From Euryarchaeota archaeon UBA62 (lineage in GTDB: Archaea; Thermoplasmatota; Poseidoniia; Poseidoniales; Thalassarchaeaceae), in contig DAPJ01000005.1 in NCBI GenBank assembly GCA_002502095.1, forward strand, positions 63,034-127,033: a stretch of 64,000 bases of DNA, read 5' to 3'. Below are positions 41,224 to 50,690 of the stretch, in pieces. The number at the start of each line of letters is the position of its first letter. Position 1 is the first letter of the stretch. The notes under the pieces were generated by a model. The model saw nothing but the letters and a program-made list of their open reading frames with translations, was not told the DNA's origin and did not search any database. The position numbers and the translations under genes were made by a program.

Positions 41224-42021
41224 TCAAACCGAAATCGGAGCAGGAATATGAGGATGATGTTCGTAGTCCAGAATCTTAATGCTAGAGTAGTTAAAATCAT
41301 CAATCGACAAAACACTACGGTCTAACTCTAGCTTAGGCAGTGTGAGAGGATCTCTCTCTATTTGCTTTCTGGCTTGTTCTATATGATTGCTGTAAAGGTG
41401 ACAGTCCCCTCCAGTCCAGATAAACTCCCCTGGCTCAAGGTTACAAACTTGTGCAACCATACATGTCAATAGACTGTATGAAGAGATATTGAACGGTACT
41501 CCAAGAAATGCATCAGCACTTCTTTGGTACAGTTGACAAGATAGCTTTCCATCTCTGACGTAGAACTGGAAGAAAGCATGACAAGGCATGAGTGCCATCT
41601 GATCTAACTCCCCAACATTCCAAGCAGAAACTATTATCCTTCTACTTTCTGGATTCTCCTTTATCATCTCCACAGCATTACTGATTTGATCGACAACCTT
41701 TCCGTCAGGAGTTTCCCATCGCCTCCATTGCTTTCCATAAACAGGACCTAGATCTCCATTATCATCAGCCCATTCATTCCAAATTCTGACACCGTTGTCT
41801 CTCAGATAGCCCACGTTAGTTTCGCCTGAAAGGAACCAAAGGAGCTCATGAATAACACTGGGCCAATGGACTTTTTTTGTGGTTACTGCCGGAAATCCAT
41901 CGGAGAGATCGAATCTCATCTGGTGCCCAAATAAAGAAACAGTTCCAGTACCAGTCCTGTCTTCCTTCACAGACCCCTCATCTAGAATCCTTCGAAGGAA
42001 GTCCAGGTATTGTTGCATCAT
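41224..42021 (-). CDS. thyA: thymidylate synthase ThyA
   Basis: About 265 residues starting at ATG 42021 (or the next ATG, 42018), the same length as E. coli ThyA. The longer reading from TTG 42048 is less likely. Visible are 'DRTGTGTVSLFGHQMRF', the catalytic cysteine in 'LMPCHAFFQFYV', 'LYQRSADAFLGVPFNI', and 'GGDCHLYSNHIEQ'. It makes dTMP from dUMP with methylene-folate. It overlaps nothing and sits between plsC and folA. Archaea frequently use ThyX or tetrahydromethanopterin instead, so the ThyA/FolA pair points to bacterial-type folate use. Confidence 0.97.
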   Translation of the reverse strand: MMQQYLDFLRRILDEGSVKEDRTGTGTVSLFGHQMRFDLSDGFPAVTTKKVHWPSVIHELLWFLSGETNVGYLRDNGVRIWNEWADDNGDLGPVYGKQWRRWETPDGKVVDQISNAVEMIKENPESRRIIVSAWNVGELDQMALMPCHAFFQFYVRDGKLSCQLYQRSADAFLGVPFNISSYSLLTCMVAQVCNLEPGEFIWTGGDCHLYSNHIEQARKQIERDPLTLPKLELDRSVLSIDDFNYSSIKILDYEHHPHIPAPISV

Positions 42022-42060
42022 CCCTACGTCATGTCGGCAGTCCTTCAAGGATGCGGCTGT

Positions 42061-42837
42061 TCAGGGTGCTCCCATTTCTTCTATCGTCCCCATCAATTGA
42101 TCTGTGAACTTGCGGTAAAGGGACTTCATTATCGAGCTTCTTCCATGTTCATCAACCGAACTCAACATCTCTAATTGACTCTTGTTAAAGTCACCGCCAT
42201 CGTCCGAGATGAGCCATTCTCCGAATGTTACTGGCTCTCCAATATGGATTTCTATCGCTTTCCAGAACCGAATAAAATTCGCACCCGGGGGCATTACCTC
42301 TCTTGAGCCAATAATACAGATTGGAATCACGGGAATTTCTGGGAAACTAGCTGCAAGCCTAGCTACGCCAGTCTTTCCATCCTGTAGGAATGGAGGCTTC
42401 TCATTTCTAGATCTGGTGCCCTCTGGGAATATTCCTAATGCGAGCCCAGACGTTAACACATCATGAGCTCTAGAGAGTGCATCTTTTCCACCTTCTGATC
42501 TGATAGTCTCAATCATCCCATTACTCCTCATGATAAATTTGTTAGGCTGCTTCTGGAAGTGACCCTCTTTAGCAAGGTAAAACACATGTCTACGAGCGGC
42601 AAGAATCTTGAAGATGGGATCTAGATTGGATACATGATTGGAAGTAATAATCATAGCTCCCTTTCTTGGTATTCTTTCCAGGCCTGAATAGTTAATATTG
42701 AAGAAGAACCTAACTAGTGGGGAGAGGAACCTGATTAGAAACCGATAAATCAAAGGTACTGAAAACGACTCTTCCGTGCCTCCAATATCCGATAGATAAG
42801 AGAATGAACGAATCTCCTCCGCAGAGAGCTTAGCCAC
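42061..42837 (-). CDS. PlsC-like 1-acyl-glycerol-3-phosphate acyltransferase
   Basis: 258 residues. The acyltransferase boxes are intact: NHVSNLD (H-x4-D catalytic pair), 'FPEGTRSRN', and 'PVIPICIIGS'. There is an N-terminal hydrophobic segment around residue 30-45. It would esterify lysophosphatidic acid or a related lipid with an acyl-CoA/ACP. Such bacterial-type genes are known in Marine Group II archaea. Start GTG 42837. First gene of the operon with thyA, folA and the DoxX-like gene. Confidence 0.88.
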   Translation of the reverse strand: MAKLSAEEIRSFSYLSDIGGTEESFSVPLIYRFLIRFLSPLVRFFFNINYSGLERIPRKGAMIITSNHVSNLDPIFKILAARRHVFYLAKEGHFQKQPNKFIMRSNGMIETIRSEGGKDALSRAHDVLTSGLALGIFPEGTRSRNEKPPFLQDGKTGVARLAASFPEIPVIPICIIGSREVMPPGANFIRFWKAIEIHIGEPVTFGEWLISDDGGDFNKSQLEMLSSVDEHGRSSIMKSLYRKFTDQLMGTIEEMGAP

Positions 42838-42916
42838 GTTACTCCGACAAAGAATGTCATTTCACTCTTTGTGGTACAATGACAAGTATTCTAGACATTT
42901 ACCCCCTGCCAAGTGC

Positions 42917-44014
42917 ATGCCATCGCGCAAAGTGCTCTCTCTGATGCTGGTATCGGTGTTTCTAATACCCATCCTATCGCCTAGTGTTGCAGGAGAATGG
43001 TCCGATGATGGATGGCTGACCAATCTGATTGGGCCCGAGAGGATGGAAAATGGTGATGAATTCGGATGCCATGGATTCGAAGACATAGATACTTTGGAAG
43101 AAAACTGGGTCATTGAAGCATGTAAGGAATACTTGGTCTCTCACACCGACTCTTCTAGGTGGGGAAGGGATCCAATATCTTTCGGAATTACTGGCGATTA
43201 TGTAGACAATCAAACAGCACTTTCTCTGGTGAATTCAGGCTTTTTAATTACAGGAGATATGATTCAAAACGCACCAGAAGGATTAGTGGTATTCTCGAGA
43301 AACGGAGGTAGTTTGGAGAAGAATTCTGCTAATATGGAACTACTGGAGTCTGCTGAAGAAGACTCCTTAGTTAGTATTTGGTGGAGGGCTAGAGTTGATG
43401 ATATCAAGGTCAGGGAAGATAAAAATTTGATGACTTGGCTCGAAGAACAGAATGTTTGGTTCACTACTTGGGGAGAATGGTATTTCCATGAAATTTCAAG
43501 TGGTAACATTGAAGTTAATACTCAAGAAAATAAGATAATTATTTCTAATCCTAAATCGTCAAATGCTTGGGATGTTCCGGGCACAGTTACTTTGGAAATC
43601 GATGGAAACATCATCGAAGTTTATGATGAGGAAGGCGTACAATTTCCAGATTTTAGTATCACTGAAAGGAAATTGAAACATGGTTGGAGGACACATGATA
43701 ATGGAGCCTTATTCACTATAATGCCCGGGTCATCTGTAGAGGTTACAATGGATGAAATGCCCGATGAATTCTCATATTCCCCGTTGCCAACTTTTAATGA
43801 CCTACACCATGCAATTACTGTAGTTGGGCACCACACAACAAATCTCTTCCAATGGTCATCGGACTATCAAGAATCGATATTGACATTTACTTGGCTAGTC
43901 GAAAGACCCTCCGTAGAGGAGATTAATTGGAGCCTCCCTTTCATTGCATTATCTGTACTAATAGCGGTTCCAGTTATCGTTAAGAGAATAGTGGAAATGG
44001 ATGATTTAGAATAA
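42917..44014 (+). CDS. exported, C-terminally anchored protein of unknown function
   Basis: About 365 residues from ATG 42917: signal peptide 1-26 (MPSRKVLSLMLVSVFLIP...), a large extracytoplasmic region with paired cysteines early (FGCHGF ... EACKEY), many Trp residues, and one C-terminal helix (about 338-356) followed by a short charged tail. No domain was recognised. An upstream in-frame ATG at 42854 would put 21 residues before the signal. Confidence 0.7.
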   Translation: MPSRKVLSLMLVSVFLIPILSPSVAGEWSDDGWLTNLIGPERMENGDEFGCHGFEDIDTLEENWVIEACKEYLVSHTDSSRWGRDPISFGITGDYVDNQTALSLVNSGFLITGDMIQNAPEGLVVFSRNGGSLEKNSANMELLESAEEDSLVSIWWRARVDDIKVREDKNLMTWLEEQNVWFTTWGEWYFHEISSGNIEVNTQENKIIISNPKSSNAWDVPGTVTLEIDGNIIEVYDEEGVQFPDFSITERKLKHGWRTHDNGALFTIMPGSSVEVTMDEMPDEFSYSPLPTFNDLHHAITVVGHHTTNLFQWSSDYQESILTFTWLVERPSVEEINWSLPFIALSVLIAVPVIVKRIVEMDDLE

Positions 44015-44046
44015 TACATTTTTACCCTAATCTTAACTATCAAATA

Positions 44047-45105
44047 TTAATTGACAATAGGGCCAATAATCTCTACTCCGTTCTCTCTCATCATCTCAAT
44101 AATTGAATCAACAACGTTTCTTGGAAGGCTCTCTGGAGCATGTATTCCGGGCTCAAGCATACCCGGGTCCTCAACCCATGCCCGAATACATCCTACTGTT
44201 ACGAGCCCCGTAGTTCGAGCCATGGAAGATCCGTCTTCTCCTCCAGAATCATTCACTATCCAGTTCATACTATTTCCTAAATGATCAATTGCAGAAACTT
44301 CCATCCAAGTGAATTCAGGGGTGTCTGAATCAAAACTCCACTCGCCAATCAATCTCTCTAAATCTAGCGAGTTAGATTCTCTTTCCCTGACGAACCTCTC
44401 AATGTGTCCGGGCCATCTGACAGTATATTCTGACATCTCTTCCGCAGGTATGGAGCTCATCACTGAACGAAGCCCATCTGTAAGAAATGCCTCCATGGTA
44501 CCTCTTCCTTCAACCTCTATCGAATGCCTCTCAGTAAGTGCAGGGAGAGTAACCGTCACTCCTTTCCTAACCACTCTAGCAGGCCTGGTATACTCTGCTA
44601 TCACATCCCTAGGAGAAAACGGAGCCATGTAGTTCCATCCGCCATTTTTTTCAGTAGGATTTCCACCTACTCTTATTTCAGCTGTTCTCAATCTTCCCAT
44701 TTTTCCGTATGCCTCAGAAAGGAGCATGTTTGACAGTCCCGGAGCTATTCCAACGTCCCAGAGGACTTTAGTGCCAATACCAATCGAATCTTCTAATATC
44801 GTGTCAGGAGTCTTCTCGCTAAAACTAAGATCTACAATCTGCCGACTTTCTGCACTAGCGAGCCTCTTTGTAAGATTGTGGCCTGTTTCTCCGGGTAACA
44901 TATTCACAAATATCGCCTCATTATCAAGAGCTTCTAAGTCGTAATCAAAAATATCCCCCACATGCACAGTGATATTTTCGTACCCCTGAAATATACTATT
45001 TTTTGCCTCTATATCATAAATGTACACATTGAATCCACTTTCAGCTAGTTTTCTAGCCACAAATGAGCCCACCAAGCCAGCTCCAAAGCAATGTACCAAT
45101 TTCAT
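44047..45105 (-). CDS. saccharopine dehydrogenase-like NAD(P)-binding protein
   Basis: 352 residues. The Rossmann start 'HCFGAGLVGSFVARKLAESG', cited as GAGLVGSFVARKL, is followed by 'DIEAKN' and the Sacchrp_dh_C-like region with 'WDVGIAPGLSNMLLSEAYG' and 'VGGNPTEKNGGWNYMAPFS'. Family members reduce or cleave saccharopine-like adducts or related amino-acid derivatives; the exact substrate is unknown. It is divergent from trpS. Confidence 0.8.
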   Translation of the reverse strand: MKLVHCFGAGLVGSFVARKLAESGFNVYIYDIEAKNSIFQGYENITVHVGDIFDYDLEALDNEAIFVNMLPGETGHNLTKRLASAESRQIVDLSFSEKTPDTILEDSIGIGTKVLWDVGIAPGLSNMLLSEAYGKMGRLRTAEIRVGGNPTEKNGGWNYMAPFSPRDVIAEYTRPARVVRKGVTVTLPALTERHSIEVEGRGTMEAFLTDGLRSVMSSIPAEEMSEYTVRWPGHIERFVRERESNSLDLERLIGEWSFDSDTPEFTWMEVSAIDHLGNSMNWIVNDSGGEDGSSMARTTGLVTVGCIRAWVEDPGMLEPGIHAPESLPRNVVDSIIEMMRENGVEIIGPIVN

Positions 45106-45204
45106 ATTCGTGTGGGACCGGCAACAACCTATTGCACCTTCGGTTCGCTATTTTGAGTCCTTTAACAGCGATGACTTGATTGAGGACTATACATTCCAAC
45201 ACTC

Positions 45205-46587
45205 ATGAACGAGGACGTCGGTATTGACCCATGGTCTTCCGACGGAGAAACCGACTACTCTAGGATTGTCAATCAATTTGGTCTTGAAATGGTTGATCAG
45301 AGCACCATTCCCAATCCGGGCATGCTTCATCGTAGAGGTGTTGTTTTTGCTCATAGGGACTTAGATGTAGCAATTCGCTCCATAAGGGACAAGTCGCCTT
45401 TGGGCGTACTAACTGGTCTAATGCCCAGCGGAAGGATGCATCTCGGACATAGTATGGTAATTGAGCAGGTTAAGTGGTTCCAAGGTCACGGAGCCGATGT
45501 CACCGTTGCAGTAGCTGATCTCGAAGCATTAGCAACCCGAGGGACCTCGATAGCTCAAGGGCGTAAGACCGCATTAGAAGAATATGTACTGAACTATGCT
45601 GCTTTAGGCTTAGATCCATCGGAGACTGAAGTATATTTCCAGAGCTCTAGGCCAGAGGTTCAAAGACTCGGTTTCACGCTAGGTAGGAGGACCAATCTAT
45701 CTGAATTTGAGTCTATTTATGGCTTTACAGGTGAGACTAATTTAGCACATGTTCAGGCACCTCTAGTACAAGTTGGGGACATCGTCCATCCACAGCTTGA
45801 GGATTTTGGCGGCCTCAGGCCTATTGTAGTCCCAGTTGGAATTGATCAGGATCCACATCTCAGACTTACTAGAGATATTGTTGGTAAGACTAATTGGTTT
45901 AACATTAAGGAGAAAAAATCAGGTGGCCTAACTGTCTCACTGTCTATACAACCTGACAATTCTGAAATATTCGGTATTGATAGTAACGGCAGGTTAGACC
46001 GATCTTCAAGGGAGGCGATTTTCAGTAAAATAATTGACCTAATCTCTGCACTAGGTTTCGCTGACTTTTCCTCCAATCCAAAGCATGGAACAATCGATAT
46101 TCCAGGGGCAACTAGGTCAGATAAGAATCTGATAAAAATGGAGTTATTGCGACTTGAAAGAAACCTAGGTGGCCTAGGGCTAATACCCCCCTGCTCAACC
46201 TATCACAGATTCGCCCCAGGAATGACCGGTGGTAAAATGTCCTCTTCAAAGCCTGAAACTACGATCTTCATGACAGACTCTATCGAGTCGATGTCTAAGA
46301 AGGTCAACAGGGCTATTAGCGGGGGGAAGTCTACAGTTGAGGAACACAGAAGACTCGGCGGTGACTGTTCCAAAGATATCTCTTTCCAATACCTGAAGTT
46401 CTTCTTCGAGCAGGAAGACTCTGCAATAGCCGAGATTAGAAGAGATTACGAAAGTGGCAGAATGTTAGCTGGTGAGATCAAGAAATTATGTATTGACAAA
46501 GCCTCTGCGTGGTTAGAAGAAATCTCTGAAAAAAGAGAGTACTGGAGAGATAGAACTCATGAGTTCATATCTCATGATTCGTCCTAA
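45205..46587 (+). CDS. trpS: tryptophanyl-tRNA synthetase
   Basis: 460 residues, class I synthetase of the archaeal/eukaryotic TrpRS type. HIGH motif as HLGH in 'MPSGRMHLGHSMV', KMSSS in 'MTGGKMSSSKPET', and 'VPVGIDQDPHLRLTRDI' between them. It charges tRNA-Trp. The N-terminal 60 residues precede the catalytic core. It converges with zpr1, ends adjacent. Confidence 0.95.
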   Translation: MNEDVGIDPWSSDGETDYSRIVNQFGLEMVDQSTIPNPGMLHRRGVVFAHRDLDVAIRSIRDKSPLGVLTGLMPSGRMHLGHSMVIEQVKWFQGHGADVTVAVADLEALATRGTSIAQGRKTALEEYVLNYAALGLDPSETEVYFQSSRPEVQRLGFTLGRRTNLSEFESIYGFTGETNLAHVQAPLVQVGDIVHPQLEDFGGLRPIVVPVGIDQDPHLRLTRDIVGKTNWFNIKEKKSGGLTVSLSIQPDNSEIFGIDSNGRLDRSSREAIFSKIIDLISALGFADFSSNPKHGTIDIPGATRSDKNLIKMELLRLERNLGGLGLIPPCSTYHRFAPGMTGGKMSSSKPETTIFMTDSIESMSKKVNRAISGGKSTVEEHRRLGGDCSKDISFQYLKFFFEQEDSAIAEIRRDYESGRMLAGEIKKLCIDKASAWLEEISEKREYWRDRTHEFISHDSS

Positions 46588-47181
46588 TTATTCATTTGAG
46601 ACATCAAAAACCGGATATACCGGCCCTGGATCTAATTCCCTTGCATCCTCATCTGAAATTTCTGAAGATTCAGCCTCATCGTGAAGAATTTGACTATGAC
46701 CGACAGGGTCAAGGAGTTCCAAAGTTACAGTGAGATTACCATTTTTTACCAAATCAATCCTAGAAAGAAGCTCATCGCATTTTTTCAATATATCCCCGTC
46801 GCCTTCAGCATCAGCCTGTCTCCTAATCGTACCTATTGCACTCGAGAATCTATCTAAAACTCCCTCTACATTGGATATATACCCAGTAGAACTCGAACCC
46901 GGAGTCACCTCTAGGCCAAGCTCAACTATCCTAACAGTACACGAGGACGATCTTACTACCCTGGAACTAATGTGCTCTGCAGAACTTACAACTAATTTCC
47001 ATGAACCGGCCTTCTTTCCCTCAGCCGGGATAAAATCCGTAACTCTCCAACCACAACTATGACACGACATTGTGATTTGTGTGTGCTCTCCAAAATAGGG
47101 TATTTCAGAGGTATGTGCCAACATCTTAAGACTATTCTCCACACCACAAATCGGGCATGATTGCTCTATCTGACTCTCCAT
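46588..47181 (-). CDS. ZPR1-type zinc-finger protein
   Basis: About 197 residues, the one-module archaeal form. The zinc finger is CPICG ... CHSCGW, followed by the ZPR1 beta-region ('SWKLVVSSAEHISSRVVRS' in parts, 'TTPGSSST'-like loop). The eukaryotic protein assists folding of eEF1A; the archaeal role is unsettled. ATG 47181 with GAGGGTCATT is preferred over the start at 47193, which overlaps the sepF stop. Confidence 0.85.
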   Translation of the reverse strand: MESQIEQSCPICGVENSLKMLAHTSEIPYFGEHTQITMSCHSCGWRVTDFIPAEGKKAGSWKLVVSSAEHISSRVVRSSSCTVRIVELGLEVTPGSSSTGYISNVEGVLDRFSSAIGTIRRQADAEGDGDILKKCDELLSRIDLVKNGNLTVTLELLDPVGHSQILHDEAESSEISDEDARELDPGPVYPVFDVSNE

Positions 47182-47189
47182 AATGACCC

Positions 47190-47579
47190 TCAATTACTAA
47201 TTCCGCTTGTGAAGTTGGAAGGCAGAAGTAGCAGACGTTTATCCCCCAGCCTGACAACCTCGCCAGCTATATCGTCTTCAACAAATCTTTGAATTTTATT
47301 TACGGCTACATTAAGCTCTAGGTCATTTTTTATTATCTCGCCCATCTTAACTATCACCATATCCCCATCAGAAATCCAATTCATCAACTCAGAGATTCCA
47401 GTTAGGTCATCAAGTTCGCACCTCCTGATAACAACATCGCCAACGACTCTTGGAACTGGTGCGTCAGGGTAAGAAGTCCCCAGATCATGATAATCTTGCC
47501 CGGGTGCCATACTGTCCATATTTGGCTCAGATTCTCTCACCTCAATCCACTTCGGCTCTTTACGCCCCCCCCTTGCCAC
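47190..47579 (-). CDS. sepF: SepF-like cell division protein
   Basis: 129 residues. The C-terminal ~80 residues fit the SepF fold: 'DMVIVKMGEI', 'LNVAVNKIQRFVEDDIAGEVVRLGD', and 'LLLLPSNF'. Archaeal SepF anchors FtsZ to the membrane. The family's amphipathic N-terminal helix is not obvious here; the N-terminus is charged and proline-rich. Start GTG 47579. It is transcribed with zpr1. The main FtsZ is not in the window, but a divergent FtsZ-like gene is at 13945. Confidence 0.8.
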   Translation of the reverse strand: MARGGRKEPKWIEVRESEPNMDSMAPGQDYHDLGTSYPDAPVPRVVGDVVIRRCELDDLTGISELMNWISDGDMVIVKMGEIIKNDLELNVAVNKIQRFVEDDIAGEVVRLGDKRLLLLPSNFTSGISN

Positions 47580-47729
47580 GACTCTGCAAAATACAGATGC
47601 TCCTTGATTTATCCGGTCCCTAAACTAGATTAGAACCATATGTTAGGGGTTTTCTCAAACCTTGGCCCCGTCGGATTCATAAGGGGCTGTCCTGAGAAGA
47701 GGTTGTCGGCACTCACCGGCGGTGACACT

Positions 47730-48356
47730 ATGGATCCAACACTTGATGCAGTTAAGACAGGTACTAGTACCATTGGAATTACTTTTGATGGTGGCGTAGT
47801 AGTCGGTGCAGATCATAGAGCCACCATGGGTCATTTTATTGCAAATAAGAGTGTCAAGAAATTGTTTGATATTTCAGACTATGTTGCTCTAACTACCGCT
47901 GGCCTTGTGGGTCACGCGCAATCCCTCTCTAGAACTCTATCTGCCGAATTGAAACTGTATGAGTTAAAGCAGGGCAAACCGATGACAGTAAAAGGTGCTG
48001 CAACACTAACTGCCAATATTCTAGTCGGTAGGCCACACTATGTCCAACTTCTTATCGTAGGGGTCGACAGCTCAGGTTCTAGTGTTTACAGTATAGACTC
48101 TGCAGGCGGATCCATACCAGATGTTTACTGTGCTACCGGATCAGGAAGTCCTTACATGTATGGAGTTCTGGAAGATCAATTCAAACTTAATATGTCTGAG
48201 AAGGAAGCTCTTAGGGTCGCTGCCAAGGCACTGTTAGCATCTGCACAGAGAGATGCCGCTAGTGGTAATGGTATGGATCTCGCTGTAATTACTCCAGAAT
48301 CTGGCTATAGACAATTGTCAGAAGATGAGGTTTCCGATCTCATCAAAGCTCTTTGA
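47730..48356 (+). CDS. psmB: proteasome subunit beta
   Basis: 208 residues from ATG 47730, with a GGTGA site just upstream; the reading from 47640 is less likely. A short propeptide (MDPTLDAVKTG) precedes the catalytic threonine at 'TSTIGI'. Lys is found in 'SVKKLF', and 'CATGSGSPYMYG' and 'SGNGMDLAVIT' are typical. It forms the 20S core with an alpha subunit encoded elsewhere. Confidence 0.95.
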   Translation: MDPTLDAVKTGTSTIGITFDGGVVVGADHRATMGHFIANKSVKKLFDISDYVALTTAGLVGHAQSLSRTLSAELKLYELKQGKPMTVKGAATLTANILVGRPHYVQLLIVGVDSSGSSVYSIDSAGGSIPDVYCATGSGSPYMYGVLEDQFKLNMSEKEALRVAAKALLASAQRDAASGNGMDLAVITPESGYRQLSEDEVSDLIKAL

Positions 48357-48360
48357 AATT

Positions 48361-48403
48361 CACGCTTAGTGCACTACCTGTTTTTAACAGGAAATCTAGC
48401 GTG
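48361..48403 (+). promoter_or_regulatory. nested inverted repeats between psmB and aCPSF1
   Basis: An outer stem CACGCT (48361-48366) with AGCGTG (48398-48403), and an inner stem CCTGTT (48377-48382) with AACAGG (48386-48391) around TTT. Both are perfect. The element fills most of the 63-base gap and ends 16 bases before the aCPSF1 ATG, leaving its GGAAGTGA site exposed. It may be the psmB 3' end, a leader hairpin of aCPSF1, or both. Confidence 0.5.
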
Positions 48404-48419
48404 AGCAGGAAGTGAAATA

Positions 48420-50339
48420 ATGAGGCTTACTTTCTCAGAAATTAAGAATAAAATTAGAAAAATTGTTCCCGAAGGAATAGACTATGACGTTGATCTAGAA
48501 GCCGGATCTATTTCTGTTATTACTAAGGAGCCCGCATCATTCGGAGGAGCAGGAGGACAGAGTCTTACGGTTAAGATCGCTAAGGCGATTAGAAGAAGAG
48601 TCGTGATCAGGCCACATCCAGATCTACTTTCAAGTGAGAGTGAGGTGAATGATGCGGTATCAAGAATAATGCCAGAAGAAGCTCTAATTAGACGAATCTG
48701 GCTAGATCCGGCTTTATCTGAAGTCACAATTGAAGCTGATGATCCTAAGTCAGCAGTGGGTCAGAAGGGAACTAACATCCAACAGCTTAGAAACGAGATC
48801 GGATGGCTGGTAAACGTTGTTAGGGCACCCGCGAGAGAAAGTAGAACTCAGACGGATATTAGAAGATTCAGAAAGGAGCTAGCCGACGAAAGGAAAACAC
48901 TACTCAGAAAATTCGGCACTAGGATATACAGGCCTCAGAGGCCAGGCCCATCTTGGGTCAGGGTCACCGCTCTCGGCTCATACAGAGAGGTTGGAAGAGC
49001 TATGCATCTGGTTACTACCAATGAGTCCAAGGTTCTCGTAGATTGTGGAGCAAAACCAACTAATAATAGGAGTGAGGTCCAACCTTTCTTTGCTGCTCCT
49101 GAGATGCTTCCTCTGGATAATATCGATGCTGTCGTAATCACTCACGCTCACGTCGATCATATTGGGATGCTCCCGGTTCTATTCAGATATGGCTACAAAG
49201 GCCCTGTTTACTGTACTCAACCAACTAGGGACTTAATGACCCTATTACAGATGGATTATATCAAGGTGGCACAAGCAGAAGGAAATGAGGCCCCATACTC
49301 AAAATCTGATATTCAGGAATGTATCAAACATGTAGTAGATGTAAATTGGGGGGAGAAAACCGATATAGCTCCCGACATTAAAATGACCATGGAAAACGCT
49401 GGACATATTCTCGGCTCGTCTAGTGTCTACATGCAAATTGGAGAGGGTAGATCAGAGCACAAACTACTATTCTCTGGAGATATAAAATATGAGAAATCTT
49501 GGTTATTCGATGCGGCTACTGTCAGATTCAACAAGGTCGACACACTGGTAATTGAATCTACGTATGGAGGTCCACAAAGTATCCAACCCACCAGACAACA
49601 AGCTACTCAAGATTTACAAGATTTGATCATAGATACCCTATCAAGAAAGGGTAAAATTTTCTGCCCTGTATTTGCAGTTGGGAGGTCTCAAGAGGTTATG
49701 ATGGCCATTGATGAACTATTCAAATCTGAGAAGGTCACACCAGTTACTGTCTGGCTAGATGGAATGATTTCAGAGGCGACCGCCATTCACACTAGCCATC
49801 CCAATTATCTGAATAAGGATCTCAGAGGAAAGATGCTGAGAGGAGGTTCTGAGAATCCATTTAATTCTAAGTGGTTTAAGCAAGTCGAGTCTAGGGAACA
49901 AAGAGAATCAATACTTCTAGATCCAACACCTTGTATTGTATTGGCAACAAGTGGAATGATGACAGGTGGCCCAATTGTAGAATATTTCAAGTACTGGGCC
50001 CCCGAACCCGGAAATACACTTTGCTTCGTAGGATACCAGGCATCAGGAACTCTGGGGAGGAGGCTCCAAGATGGACACTCGCAAGTTCCTTTGGTTGACA
50101 AAGGCCAGACCCTAATGATCGATGTTCGTTGCAATATGGTCATTATTGATGGGTTCAGTGGACACTCAGATAGAAATCAGCTAATGGACTATGTCAAAGC
50201 GCTAAACCCCACTCCTAGGAAGATAATTTGTCACCATGGCGACCCACAAACCTGCAATGCCTTCAGAAAGGGTCTTAGAGAGAGATTCAAAGTACAGACA
50301 TACGCGCCCGACAATCTAGAAACACTTCGCCTAGTATGA
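48420..50339 (+). CDS. aCPSF1/FttA, KH-domain beta-CASP ribonuclease and termination factor
   Basis: 639 residues, the normal length. Two N-terminal KH-type domains (about 1-145, with 'KSAVGQKGTNIQQLRNEIGW'), then the metallo-beta-lactamase core with 'THAHVDHIG' and the beta-CASP part with 'VFAVGRSQE', 'ATSGMMTGGP', and the final 'GHSDRNQLMDYV' and 'CHHGDPQ' boxes. The archaeal homologue cuts nascent RNA at U-rich sites and ends transcription. All metal ligands look intact. Confidence 0.97.
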   Translation: MRLTFSEIKNKIRKIVPEGIDYDVDLEAGSISVITKEPASFGGAGGQSLTVKIAKAIRRRVVIRPHPDLLSSESEVNDAVSRIMPEEALIRRIWLDPALSEVTIEADDPKSAVGQKGTNIQQLRNEIGWLVNVVRAPARESRTQTDIRRFRKELADERKTLLRKFGTRIYRPQRPGPSWVRVTALGSYREVGRAMHLVTTNESKVLVDCGAKPTNNRSEVQPFFAAPEMLPLDNIDAVVITHAHVDHIGMLPVLFRYGYKGPVYCTQPTRDLMTLLQMDYIKVAQAEGNEAPYSKSDIQECIKHVVDVNWGEKTDIAPDIKMTMENAGHILGSSSVYMQIGEGRSEHKLLFSGDIKYEKSWLFDAATVRFNKVDTLVIESTYGGPQSIQPTRQQATQDLQDLIIDTLSRKGKIFCPVFAVGRSQEVMMAIDELFKSEKVTPVTVWLDGMISEATAIHTSHPNYLNKDLRGKMLRGGSENPFNSKWFKQVESREQRESILLDPTPCIVLATSGMMTGGPIVEYFKYWAPEPGNTLCFVGYQASGTLGRRLQDGHSQVPLVDKGQTLMIDVRCNMVIIDGFSGHSDRNQLMDYVKALNPTPRKIICHHGDPQTCNAFRKGLRERFKVQTYAPDNLETLRLV

Positions 50340-50609
50340 TTAAAGAACAGGTGTATCGAAGCCAAAATCGCCCGCTTGAAGATTCTTCTCAACTTCGGGT
50401 TTTTCATCCTCATCCCATTCTTCAGAGATATTGTTCGAGTCATTTTCTCCTTCCTTAGATGATAGTGCTAAAGCTACTGAAAATGGTATCAGTAGGAGGA
50501 AAACCCAAGATTGATTGCCTACTTCGCCAGATGAGATTAGGGAGTACAAAGATAGTATGATTAAGGCCAGAGAAACTATCCAACCAATCGCCCGAATAAC
50601 ACCAGTCAC
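50340..50609 (-). CDS. small two-helix membrane protein, unknown
   Basis: 89 residues: two hydrophobic segments (about 5-26 and 33-50) and an acidic cytoplasmic tail of about 40 residues with a 'SEEWDEDEKPEVEK' stretch. The stop abuts the aCPSF1 stop tail-to-tail. No family was recognised. Confidence 0.65.
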   Translation of the reverse strand: MTGVIRAIGWIVSLALIILSLYSLISSGEVGNQSWVFLLLIPFSVALALSSKEGENDSNNISEEWDEDEKPEVEKNLQAGDFGFDTPVL

Positions 50610-50690
50610 ATTACTCTGTCCGGGTTGGGATTAATCAGTCAACCTCTTGTACCTCGGATTTTATCCAATTTCATGGGAGGTAGTTGGGTA

